Assembly (NCBI GenBank): GCA_964387025.1
Contig: CAYLUZ010000006.1
Span: 248,001 to 312,000 of the forward strand
Source of the DNA: PNON01 sp964387025
GTDB lineage: Bacteria > Chloroflexota > Anaerolineae > Anaerolineales > Anaerolineaceae
Direction of reading: 5' to 3'
DNA length: 64,000 nucleotides
In this document: positions 16,601-24,305 of the stretch, piece by piece
Numbering within the stretch: the stretch's first letter is position 1
Layout of the letters: every line of letters begins with the position of its first letter
Program-made: the position numbers and the translations under genes
The notes under the pieces: generated by a model
The model's input: only the letters and a program-made list of their open reading frames with translations
Told to the model about the DNA's origin: nothing
The model's database searches: none

Positions 16601-17905
16601 AAGGTCATTCAAGTCAGATGTGGCAAACCTTCCTCCATCAAGCTGAACCATAGGACGGAGGTCCGGAGGAATTACCGGAAGGATGGTTAATATCATCCAT
16701 TCAGGACGATTTCCTGACCGCCTGAAGGCTTCAACAACTTTCAAACGAGTGGTAGCTTTTTTTCGCTTTTGTTTACTTCGGGAAGTCTTGACCTCATGCC
16801 AGAGTTCTTCCGATAATTTTTCCAGGTCCAATCGGCGAAGAATATCATAAAAAGCTTCTGCGCCCATATCAGCCCGGAAAACTTGACCCCAGCGGGTTTT
16901 CAGTTCGCGATAACGGCTCTCACTTAAGAATGTGAATGTCCGTAATTCCTGTAATTCATCACGCTGGTGAGATGAATGGCTTCGTCCTTCAACAGATTGG
17001 TCCTCGAGTTGGTTTCGCAGTTCATTCATCTGGAGATCCGATTCAGCACGGATCGTTTCTACAAGCATCTTGACTTGTTCCAGTTCACGTTCTTTCTGGT
17101 CCTTCAACTCGGTTTCAATTTCTTCCAATCGTTCTTTGACCAGTTTATTGATCTTTTTCAGGTATTCACCGGTGACTGTAGCTCCTGTTTCTGCAATGAC
17201 CACATTTGTGGACTTGAACAGAACGGGGGAGGAAAGGACTGAACCCATCTTTTCCTGTAATTGTGATTCAAGTGCTTGTCCCTCTTTAATGACAGGATCC
17301 AATTTTGTGGCTGTTTCTTCGTCATAACGTTCATCAATACTGGCTTTTTGTGTCTGGAATTCTGCCAGTTTTTTATCGCGACCAATCTTTACTTCTGCGA
17401 TCTTTGAATTAATTGAAGAAGCCTGTTCGCGTTCAGAGACATTGATCTCATCTTCGAGACGTTTGAGTGCTTTTTGGCGGGCATCTTCATCAACATAGGT
17501 GATGATATATTGTGCAAAATACAAGACCCTATCCAAATTCCGCCGTGAAATATCCAGCAGTAGTCCCAAATAGGATGGAATTCGACGGGTATACCAGATA
17601 TGAGCGATGGGTGTGGCAAGCTCAATATGACCCATACGTTCCCGACGAACTGAGGAACGAGTTACTTCCACACCGCATTTATCGCAGACGATGCCTTTGT
17701 ATCTTGGATTCTTATATTTACCACAATAGCATTGCCAATCTCTTGTGGGTCCAAAGATCGCTTCACAAAACAAACCATCTTTTTCGGGGCGAAGTCTTCT
17801 ATAATTGATCGTTTCTGGTTTTAAGACTTCTCCATACGACCAACTTTTTATGGTTTCGGGTGAAGCAAGATTTATACGCAGTGCGGTTAAGCCCTTTGTT
17901 TCCAC
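13661..17905 (-). CDS. rpoC: RNA polymerase beta' subunit
   Basis: The 1414-aa beta' subunit forms the catalytic core of RNA polymerase. The N-terminal zinc site is C59, C61, C74, C77. The active-site motif NADFDGD is intact, and the second zinc site lies around CGTEEG and CELTHGICQKCYG. Residues about 140-325 form a charged, coiled-coil-rich insertion where E. coli has roughly 20 residues; Thermus has its large SI1 insertion in the same place. The start is GTG 17905 with a perfect AGGAGGT at 17911-17917. Unusually for bacteria, rpoB is not next to it: a sensor kinase gene lies upstream. A strong promoter at 18019-18048 indicates independent transcription. Confidence 0.98.
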   Translation of the reverse strand: METKGLTALRINLASPETIKSWSYGEVLKPETINYRRLRPEKDGLFCEAIFGPTRDWQCYCGKYKNPRYKGIVCDKCGVEVTRSSVRRERMGHIELATPIAHIWYTRRIPSYLGLLLDISRRNLDRVLYFAQYIITYVDEDARQKALKRLEDEINVSEREQASSINSKIAEVKIGRDKKLAEFQTQKASIDERYDEETATKLDPVIKEGQALESQLQEKMGSVLSSPVLFKSTNVVIAETGATVTGEYLKKINKLVKERLEEIETELKDQKERELEQVKMLVETIRAESDLQMNELRNQLEDQSVEGRSHSSHQRDELQELRTFTFLSESRYRELKTRWGQVFRADMGAEAFYDILRRLDLEKLSEELWHEVKTSRSKQKRKKATTRLKVVEAFRRSGNRPEWMILTILPVIPPDLRPMVQLDGGRFATSDLNDLYRRVINRNNRLKRLLELGAPDVIVRNEKRMLQEAVDSLVDNSQRGKALSRRGRRELKSLSDMLKGKKGRFRRNLLGKRVDYSGRSVIVVGPQLKLYQCGLPKAMALELYRPFVISRLVSHNFAANVKGARRFIERNRPEMWEVLEEVIGDRPVLLNRAPTLHRLGIQAFEPVLIEGSAIQLHPLVTTAFNADFDGDQMAVHVPLSDQAVHEARTLMLASKNLLKPADGEPIISPSKDMVLGVYYLTVEDNRPHKGDGRIFADMDEVELAYSLDQVEIHAKIRIRMETWYDDKNNRLLKAETRILNSTVGRVLFNRILPPEIQFVNQELEKGAVKDLVATVYEICGQDVTTEIADRIKDIGFHYAMVSGATIAVADITIPPEKTDIINKSLSEVEDVQKDFRRGLLTEQEQNERVIEIWQLTTKQVGDAVRNYMDPNGNIAVMANSGATKGGFGPISQLAGMRGLMADPSGRIIPLPIISNFREGLTALEYFISTHGARKGLADTALRTADAGYLTRRLVDIAQDIIVNTEDCGTEEGVFIRKEDDVAGQPMGVRLYGRLAAANIYNPNTGELLVERDEILDRERVRRVTEANVQEVKVRSPLMCELTHGICQKCYGMDLGRGTLVEHGSAVGVVAAQSIGEPGTQLTLRTFHTGGVAAGGDITTGLPRVEELFEARRMPKGEAIISEIKGVAHFFQNEKMADLRIVRVENSEMVSDEYVIPEEWTIAVEDATQIEIGGLVAALNDATITTTHSGRVRIEGRTVIVSYEQKENGEYEIPSTARLIIKDGDHVEAGQQITEGSLNPHMILQIKGRDACQKYLMNEIQKVYRSQGQNINDKHFEVIIRKMLGKVQVRRPGDTPYLPLDLVDRLEIKKVNEELTVQGKQIARYSEILLGVTKASLSTDSFLSAASFQHTIKVLAGAAIASTEDPLIGLKENVIIGKLIPAGSGFDAAKALGLQGYPEESEETVAPVLELPIAE

Positions 17906-17949
17906 GAAATACCTCCTACTGTGACTGGACCGGTAACATTAACGATTTA

Positions 17950-17978
17950 AAGCGCTTAGGTTGTATCCCATAGCGCTT
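17950..17978 (-). other. Inverted repeat in the rpoC leader
   Basis: AAGCGCT and AGCGCTT arms (17950-17956 and 17972-17978) flank a 15-base loop in the untranslated leader between the rpoC promoters and the start codon. It could be an operator or an RNA hairpin. No factor can be named. Confidence 0.35.
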
Positions 17979-17999
17979 GATTTAAATTAACAAACAGAC

Positions 18000-18048
18000 A
18001 TTATACGCATGAAATCTTATTATACTAATTCATGCTCACTTTCGTCAA
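18000..18048 (-). promoter_or_regulatory. Promoter region of rpoC (one strong, one secondary)
   Basis: On the minus strand TTGACG (18048-18043) and a perfect TATAAT (18024-18019) are 18 bases apart. A second perfect TATAAT lies at 18005-18000 with only a poor TTAGTA -35. The leader to GTG 17905 would be roughly 95-115 bases and includes an inverted repeat. Confidence 0.7.
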
Positions 18049-18075
18049 GATAAGAAAAGGGATTTGTGTAATATG

Positions 18076-21000
18076 TTATTCGGATTGGACGGTTGGTTGT
18101 TCCTTTATTAGAACTTCTTTTGTTCTTTCAACATCTATGACAGCCGGAATCTGCAGGAAGAAAGTACTACCTTTTCCAAGTTGACTATCCACCCACACCT
18201 TACCTCCATGGCGTTCGGCGATCGATTTAACTATCGCCAGACCCATGCTGGATGGTTTCTGTACATATCCTTCCCGTTGAGAGCTACGGAAGAATTTCTC
18301 AAATAATCGTGGAATATCCAACGGAGCTATCCCCTTACCGTTGTCTTGGACCTCGAAAACAACTGATGCTGAATACTCTGAACAACTGATGGTTACCTGA
18401 CCGCCGACCGGAGAGTACTTGATACCATTTTCCACCAGGTTATATAAGGCTTGCTGTAATAGAGCAGAATCGGCATTTACTATGGGGTCACTCTCTTCTG
18501 AAATCTCATTAAGTAGAGTGATGTTTTTCTGCACAGCCTGGAGCTGAAGAGCTGTTTCGACTTTTTGAACCACTTCTTTAGCATGGACCGGTTCCAATTG
18601 CAGCCCAATTCCCGCCTCAATACGGCCCAGATCCAACAGATTGTTGACCAGGCGAGACATGCTTTCTATACCAGCAGTGATCTTCTTTACATAATTTTTC
18701 TGTTGTTCATTCAACTCACCAACCATTTGTAGCATGGTTGCATTACCTCTCATTAGTGTGAGTGGGGTACGCAAATCGTGACTTACTGTTGCCACAAATT
18801 CTGATTTGAGTGAATCAACTTCCTTAAAGTGAGTGATATCCCTAAGGATGCAGACCTTACCAAGTTGTGTACTTTCAACAACCATATCAGCAATGGATGC
18901 ATAGAATACTCTTTGTTGGTCCAGCTTGATCTCGCGATTATTCGCTCCTAACTTGAGTAATTCAAGCAATTCCGGGTTGGATATCACATCCTGGATCTTT
19001 TTTCCTTCGATGAATAGCTCATTCATTTTGAAAAGATCCATGGCAGGGTTGTTTGCCAGTATGATCATATCGTCCTGATCGATCACAAATATCGGGTCAG
19101 GAGTCGATTCGAGAATTGCTATCAGTCTTTTCTTACCCAACTCGGCTGATTTATAAAGGCGAATATTTGTTACTGCCAGGCTAACATCAGACGCGAGGGT
19201 TGAAAGGAATTTCACCTCAGAATCCGGGAATGATCGCGGTTGATCATAAGCTGTCCATAGAATGCCAAGGAAACGATTGTTATTCCGGATGGGGACAGAG
19301 ATTATTGCTGCCGGATTAAGCAATTCAGGGTTGAGTTTGAGGACTCTTCCACGAATCAAATTGTTAAGGCTGATCACATCTCTACTGCGGGTAAGAGCCA
19401 TTACCTGTTCATCCAGGTAAGTATAGTATTTCAGTGTCTCACCCAACCCAAAACTTGTGGGGGTATTCGAATATGGATCAGTATCCGGCTCAGGTACAAG
19501 GACAATACGCGCCATACTGCCGCCATTACTTATCGCCGCTTCCAGAATCGGCTGGAGAGCTGATTCAAGATCAAGGTGAGTAGCAATTCCCTGGCTGACC
19601 GAAAGTAAAAGATTCAATTCATCAATGCGGTCTTTTAATGTCAGGCGCATCTGTTCAAACATCTGTCCAAGTTGACCGATCTCATCATCACCACGAATAT
19701 ACTGTGTGTGGTCCATGGTTCCTTTTGAGATCCTGTCAGCCTCATTCGTCAATACTTTGATGGAATATGTGATGGATGATAATCCGGCTTTAAAGATCAG
19801 GAATAACAAAACTGCTGCTACAAAGAGGATTGCAAACATGGGTAATGTGACTTCCCAGGTTGCAGCCTGAACTTCAGAGGACGGAACTGCCAGAACAACT
19901 GACCAATCCAAATTCTTGGAGGGTTTGTAGTAGATTAGCAGTTGATTATTTCCGGCGGTGGTTAATGTATAAAAACGTTCGACCTTTGATAATTCTCCCG
20001 GGTAGGTTGAATTTAGGTATTCAACGTTCTGGTGGTAAATCACCTTCCCCTTTTCATCGATGATGTAACCTTCCCCGCCTTTTTGAGACATATTATTAAG
20101 TAAGTAAATGGTCGACTGGGTATATGGATTGGTTGCGAGGTCACTTCTTCCCACCAAAACACCTTTTAACCTCCCCAGATCATCCTTCACGGGAACAGCA
20201 AAAGAAATGGTGACGGCATTGCTGGCGGGAGGTGAAAATGCTGTGTATGAGTTAAGAATTCCACCGGTGACAGTTTGTTGAACGATCGTGACTTCCTCAA
20301 GTGAGAGTTGCGTGACGCTTCCTTCGGGATAACTAACAAGCACTTTACCTGTATCATCCACGAATACCAGCTGCTTGAAAAACTGGATCGCCCTGATACT
20401 TTGCGACAGACTGATCTGAATGTCTTTTATAGAATCACTATTTAGTGGAAGCGCGCGCGAATACTGGGTTAATAGATCATTACCTGTATTGATGAAAAAT
20501 GGGATTCCATCCGCAGCTACTTCTGCAGTCCCAGCTAAACGTGCTTGAACCAGTTTCCTGGCTGATGCTCCAGAAATCAACCATGTTCCAACCAAAAGCG
20601 CAAAGAACAGAAAGAAAACGAAAGGACCAACACCCGTGAAAAAACGCCTGGTAAGGACATTCTCATCAGTCGCCGGGAACAAAGGTCCCGGTTTAACCCA
20701 GCTAGCCTGGTAATAATTCGATAAGAAATATCCTACAATGCCTGCAATAATGTTGGGGAGAATGAGCAAAACAAATGCACCAGCCAGTGTAAGAAGACTG
20801 CCTCCTAACTGGCCGCTCAACATACCTGGTTCGCCGATCGAATAGTCTCCGATTGAAGTGACCATGAAGAAGGCAGCAGAAACAAGGGCTGCGATGATTG
20901 GATTTCTGAGCAATCGATAGACCCAGCCGCGATAGCGCATCCGGATTAACTCACAATAAACCAGTGCAACAATGCTGTATTCAAATGGAATTAATAGGCT

Positions 21001-21390
21001 ATGTTGAGTGAAGAAGCTAATCAGCAATCCTGATACCCAGGCAGATCCTACTGCAAAAATTGGCGGCATTAATCCACCAGCAAGGATCCAAGGGATAGCT
21101 GCAAAAAGCGGGATCAATAAGGCAGATGATGCTCCCACATAAAGACTGTTTTGTACTGGTTCCAGAGAATTTAACCGCAATCCAATAAATAAGGATGTAA
21201 ATGGCACCAGGATGATCAATAAAGCCAGTAGTACAGAATTCCCCTGGTTTTTCTTTGGTGCTTTTTCATGCCAATATCTGAGGCGCCAATAAATGACAAC
21301 AAGATAGAATCCAAGAAGCCCCCATCCGGTAATACTATGCGGCAGTTGGAGGCTAAAAGGGTTCCCTATGAGAGTGATAATAAATTCCAT
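18076..21390 (-). CDS. Orphan multi-domain sensor histidine kinase
   Basis: This 1104-aa membrane kinase has a polytopic N-terminal domain of about seven helices (residues 1-225), a helix at 254-275, an extracytoplasmic dCACHE-like sensor (about 280-510), a helix (about 512-535) and a HAMP domain with ISKGTMDHTQYIRGDDEIG. GAF (about 590-740) and PAS (about 750-855) domains follow. The HisKA motif SHDLRTP carries phospho-acceptor H871. The HATPase has the N-box NLVENGIKYSP (N988 region) and DNGKGI. No response regulator gene adjoins it, so its partner and signal are unknown. No Shine-Dalgarno is evident before ATG 21390. The dipeptidase gene is 44 bp upstream on the same strand. Confidence 0.88.
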   Translation of the reverse strand: MEFIITLIGNPFSLQLPHSITGWGLLGFYLVVIYWRLRYWHEKAPKKNQGNSVLLALLIILVPFTSLFIGLRLNSLEPVQNSLYVGASSALLIPLFAAIPWILAGGLMPPIFAVGSAWVSGLLISFFTQHSLLIPFEYSIVALVYCELIRMRYRGWVYRLLRNPIIAALVSAAFFMVTSIGDYSIGEPGMLSGQLGGSLLTLAGAFVLLILPNIIAGIVGYFLSNYYQASWVKPGPLFPATDENVLTRRFFTGVGPFVFFLFFALLVGTWLISGASARKLVQARLAGTAEVAADGIPFFINTGNDLLTQYSRALPLNSDSIKDIQISLSQSIRAIQFFKQLVFVDDTGKVLVSYPEGSVTQLSLEEVTIVQQTVTGGILNSYTAFSPPASNAVTISFAVPVKDDLGRLKGVLVGRSDLATNPYTQSTIYLLNNMSQKGGEGYIIDEKGKVIYHQNVEYLNSTYPGELSKVERFYTLTTAGNNQLLIYYKPSKNLDWSVVLAVPSSEVQAATWEVTLPMFAILFVAAVLLFLIFKAGLSSITYSIKVLTNEADRISKGTMDHTQYIRGDDEIGQLGQMFEQMRLTLKDRIDELNLLLSVSQGIATHLDLESALQPILEAAISNGGSMARIVLVPEPDTDPYSNTPTSFGLGETLKYYTYLDEQVMALTRSRDVISLNNLIRGRVLKLNPELLNPAAIISVPIRNNNRFLGILWTAYDQPRSFPDSEVKFLSTLASDVSLAVTNIRLYKSAELGKKRLIAILESTPDPIFVIDQDDMIILANNPAMDLFKMNELFIEGKKIQDVISNPELLELLKLGANNREIKLDQQRVFYASIADMVVESTQLGKVCILRDITHFKEVDSLKSEFVATVSHDLRTPLTLMRGNATMLQMVGELNEQQKNYVKKITAGIESMSRLVNNLLDLGRIEAGIGLQLEPVHAKEVVQKVETALQLQAVQKNITLLNEISEESDPIVNADSALLQQALYNLVENGIKYSPVGGQVTISCSEYSASVVFEVQDNGKGIAPLDIPRLFEKFFRSSQREGYVQKPSSMGLAIVKSIAERHGGKVWVDSQLGKGSTFFLQIPAVIDVERTKEVLIKEQPTVQSE

Positions 21391-21434
21391 AATGTCAAGA
21401 GAGCGCCAGAAATTTTATTAATTATATATTCATA

Positions 21435-22769
21435 CTAATTATCAGGCAACAGAGCCATTTGATTGAATTTGTTCCGCGACTGTTTATATAGGCTTGAAAC
21501 CCCTTTCTTGATTGGTTCTGATCCTACCTTCTCAATCCACTTTATTGTAGCAGTTTTTGCTTTATCAAAACAATCTTTTGAATACACCAGTTTCTCATTT
21601 TCAGATGCGGCTGCTAGGTTTTCAACACCTTCAACAAAAGATCCTTCCAACTGGTCTCGTTCTTCCTGATAAAGAGAAATCCGTTGTGAGTAATCCAAGA
21701 TCACCGACCGGTGAAGTTTTTCATGCATCCACCAGAGAGAGTCTGGATCATATTTTCCAGTGGGAGTACTTCCCATTTCAGGTAGGCCGCCCTTGAACCA
21801 TACGGGTTTGAAGACTCCCGTGCAGGGAGCAGTTGTTCCAGTGAACCAATGCAATTGATCTTCCTGGAATAGTTCAGATACCATAGATCCGGTGGTCTCA
21901 TTGATCCGAACAGGTCCAACACCAGCATGCATACAAATATCTGCTCCGGTAAATCCCCGATCCGGGGTCCAGGATGCTGATTCTCCCCTTCTATGAGTTC
22001 TCAATATATTCATCAAATCCTGTGCTTCCAGGTCCTTTTTTCCTGCGGTCAGGTTCGTCATTGTACAGGTCTGACGCCCTCTGGCATCTCCAAAGTAAGT
22101 AAATAAGGGGTCAGAGTAACACTTGCTGAAATTAAAATCATCCTTATTTTTGCACCATTTCTTCTCCACCGCGTAAGCAACCAGATCATTCGATGCCATG
22201 TCCCATTTATCTGTGATTGTTATCGCATTGGAAATTGTACGAATACCACTTACATGTTCAGCTGCCCAATGTTTTCCGGCCGTTTCCAGGACCCAGGCAT
22301 CCTTTGGATCTGCAATCAGAAAACTATTATGATAATAAAACGGATGCAAAAAACCACAGTTTCCCCCTTGTCCATATTTTTCAAGCAATTCAGTAATGAC
22401 TTTGACAGCATCAAAAGATGTGGCAGCCCTTTCAAGAGCCAGTCTCAAAAGGTCCATACCAGTCAAATTGGTTCCTTTATTGTAAGGAATACGAGTGAAG
22501 ACTGCTTCATTACCAATGGTGACCCCAAATTCATTCGCCCCCATTTCGCCACCCCAGATCCAAAACGGTCTGGCGAGAATGATCGCATTCGTGGTGGCAG
22601 CCTGTGGAATGGTTATATAAGTACAATGAACATCTTCGCCTGGAAGACAATTTTTGCGGGGATGCATTTCAAGGATGTGTGCCTCATTTGGGTCACGATC
22701 ACTGTTTTTTCCAAATAACGCAACGCCTTTTTTTGACCGATTAGCTGGTACATAGATCGTATCGCACAT
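21435..22769 (-). CDS. C69-family dipeptidase (secernin-like)
   Basis: This 444-aa Ntn-type peptidase starts MCDTIYVPANRSKKG. Cys2 would become the N-terminal nucleophile after Met removal. The SDRDPNEAH segment and CGFLHPFYYHNSFLIADP match the secernin/dipeptidase C69 family, which hydrolyses dipeptides or acts on N-terminal amides. No signal peptide is present, so a cytoplasmic role in peptide turnover is likely. GGGTGAAG precedes ATG 22769. It lies 71 bp downstream of plsC on the same strand. Confidence 0.85.
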   Translation of the reverse strand: MCDTIYVPANRSKKGVALFGKNSDRDPNEAHILEMHPRKNCLPGEDVHCTYITIPQAATTNAIILARPFWIWGGEMGANEFGVTIGNEAVFTRIPYNKGTNLTGMDLLRLALERAATSFDAVKVITELLEKYGQGGNCGFLHPFYYHNSFLIADPKDAWVLETAGKHWAAEHVSGIRTISNAITITDKWDMASNDLVAYAVEKKWCKNKDDFNFSKCYSDPLFTYFGDARGRQTCTMTNLTAGKKDLEAQDLMNILRTHRRGESASWTPDRGFTGADICMHAGVGPVRINETTGSMVSELFQEDQLHWFTGTTAPCTGVFKPVWFKGGLPEMGSTPTGKYDPDSLWWMHEKLHRSVILDYSQRISLYQEERDQLEGSFVEGVENLAAASENEKLVYSKDCFDKAKTATIKWIEKVGSEPIKKGVSSLYKQSRNKFNQMALLPDN

Positions 22770-22840
22770 GGCTTCACCCTTTCATTTGTGGTTTACTTCT
22801 TTTCTATTAGTTTTGTCGCCTATGGGGGAGGCAATATATA

Positions 22841-23503
22841 TCAGGAATAATAACCCCGGTATTCTTCTGGAAGCAGCTCAGCAATTTTCTTCATTACAAA
22901 ATCCACTTTTTCCTGCCTAAGCTCTGAACCCGTTTTCCCTTTCTCTTCAAATTCAGGGAGGGAAAACGGTTTACCCACTATCATCGAAGCTCGCGGGCGT
23001 TTCCCCTGCAGTAGTTTGGATAAGAAATCGTCCGTTGTTCCCACCATAGCCAGAGGTACGATTTTGACTTTTGTTTTTTCAAACAGGTAGGTAATGCCTG
23101 CTTTTGCTTTCCGCATGCCTGGAGAGTGTGACCGGCCGCCTTCCGGAGCGATTGCCAATGATTTACCGGTTAGAACAGCATCTACTGTTCTATGCAGTGC
23201 AGTTCGATCAATTTCACCCCTATCTATCGGTATTCCTCCATAAGCCTTTGCCAAAATATCCTGACCCGGGCGATTCCAAACATCTGATGCCCCCAATACC
23301 TCAGGGAATGTGGGCCAATATGCAACTATAAGTGGAGCTTCAAAAAGGGATACATGGTTGAAGATCAAAATATACGGATCATCCGGTATATTTTCAAATC
23401 CTATACGTTCAACGCGGCTGAGTATGTTGAACAACGCCTTGAACACCGGGCGAATGATACGACGAGCCACATGATTGTAGAGTGGGATTTTATAATCGCT
23501 CAT
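22841..23503 (-). CDS. plsC: 1-acyl-sn-glycerol-3-phosphate acyltransferase (PlsC family) with HX4E motif
   Basis: This 220-aa membrane-associated acyltransferase would make phosphatidic acid from lysophosphatidate. Block I reads FNHVSLFE: the usual H-X4-D catalytic dyad is H-X4-E here. Block III reads APEGGRSHS, equivalent to the common EGTRS, and block II has GGIPIDRGEID. Length and order of blocks fit PlsC. Its ATG overlaps the cmk stop by 4 bp (ATGA), so translation is coupled; cmk-plsC pairs are common in bacteria. A different acyl acceptor is possible given the altered dyad. Confidence 0.85.
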   Translation of the reverse strand: MSDYKIPLYNHVARRIIRPVFKALFNILSRVERIGFENIPDDPYILIFNHVSLFEAPLIVAYWPTFPEVLGASDVWNRPGQDILAKAYGGIPIDRGEIDRTALHRTVDAVLTGKSLAIAPEGGRSHSPGMRKAKAGITYLFEKTKVKIVPLAMVGTTDDFLSKLLQGKRPRASMIVGKPFSLPEFEEKGKTGSELRQEKVDFVMKKIAELLPEEYRGYYS

Positions 23504-24174
23504 TCAAATTCAGCCTTAATTTTTTCCACAACCTGTGATATTGACAAATGATCTGTATTGATTATGACAGCATCCACTGCAGGTTTTAATGGGGCAATTT
23601 GACGCGTGGAATCGATCTCATCCCTTTTCTTTATCCCGGCAAGAATACTCTCAAAATTGGCTGTTTCACCCCTGTCGATCAATTCCTTAAATCGTCTTCT
23701 CGCTCGCTCTTCCGACGATGCATCCAAATAGATCTTTACCTTTGCTTCCGGTAGAACCACCGTTCCGATATCGCGCCCTGCCATGACAACTTTTCCGCGA
23801 AGCCCAATTTGGCGCTGCTGGTAGGTCATCGCCTTACGAACACCTGCATATGCTGATACCTGTGATACATGCTGGTCCACCAGGCGGGTACGAATTTCCC
23901 AGGTGATATCATTTCCATCCATCAAAACATCATACTGACGTCCATCATTGACTGAAGGTTCAGAGATATCAATTTTCACCTTTTCAGCAAGGGCGGTTAT
24001 TCCGGGTTCATCCAATAATGATATATTGGATTGGAGCACACCATATGTAACAACCCTGTACATAACACCGGTATCAAAATAAAGGTAGGCAAGTTCTTTC
24101 GCAAGAATTGCTGCTACTGTAGATTTTCCAGAACTGGCAGGCCCATCGATGGTAATTGCATCAGGAATTGACAT
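23500..24174 (-). CDS. cmk: Cytidylate kinase
   Basis: This 224-aa P-loop kinase phosphorylates CMP and dCMP with ATP in pyrimidine nucleotide recycling. It shows Walker A GPASSGKS near residue 11, YFDTGVMYR, the central NMP-binding segment, GRDIGTVVLPEAK, and the lid region SSEERARRRFKEL. Length is normal. ATG 24174 follows GGAAT. The stop overlaps plsC. A 131-bp gap separates it from the upstream glycan cluster and holds no gene. Confidence 0.95.
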   Translation of the reverse strand: MSIPDAITIDGPASSGKSTVAAILAKELAYLYFDTGVMYRVVTYGVLQSNISLLDEPGITALAEKVKIDISEPSVNDGRQYDVLMDGNDITWEIRTRLVDQHVSQVSAYAGVRKAMTYQQRQIGLRGKVVMAGRDIGTVVLPEAKVKIYLDASSEERARRRFKELIDRGETANFESILAGIKKRDEIDSTRQIAPLKPAVDAVIINTDHLSISQVVEKIKAEFE

Positions 24175-24305
24175 TTATATTCCAATCAGATTAATTTTTT
24201 CCGGGATCATGAAATAATAATTCCCGGTTTGAGGATTTAGTATATTTACTCATTACCGATATTCAAGATTAACACCAACAGATTATTCAAGTTCTATTAT
24301 TCTCG

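Noticed and set aside
22254..22718. 154-codon open frame on the plus strand inside the C69 dipeptidase gene
   Set aside because: It is antisense to the conserved N-terminal half of the peptidase and shows no protein-like features.
22841..24174. cmk-plsC pair as an unusual arrangement
   Set aside because: Overlapping cmk and plsC genes are common in bacteria. Only the HX4E motif of PlsC is noteworthy.
24201..24227. CCGGGA/TCCCGG hairpin in the cmk upstream gap as a terminator for the glycan cluster
   Set aside because: On the minus strand the stem is followed by an A tract, not a T tract, so it is not a convincing terminator for the cluster.
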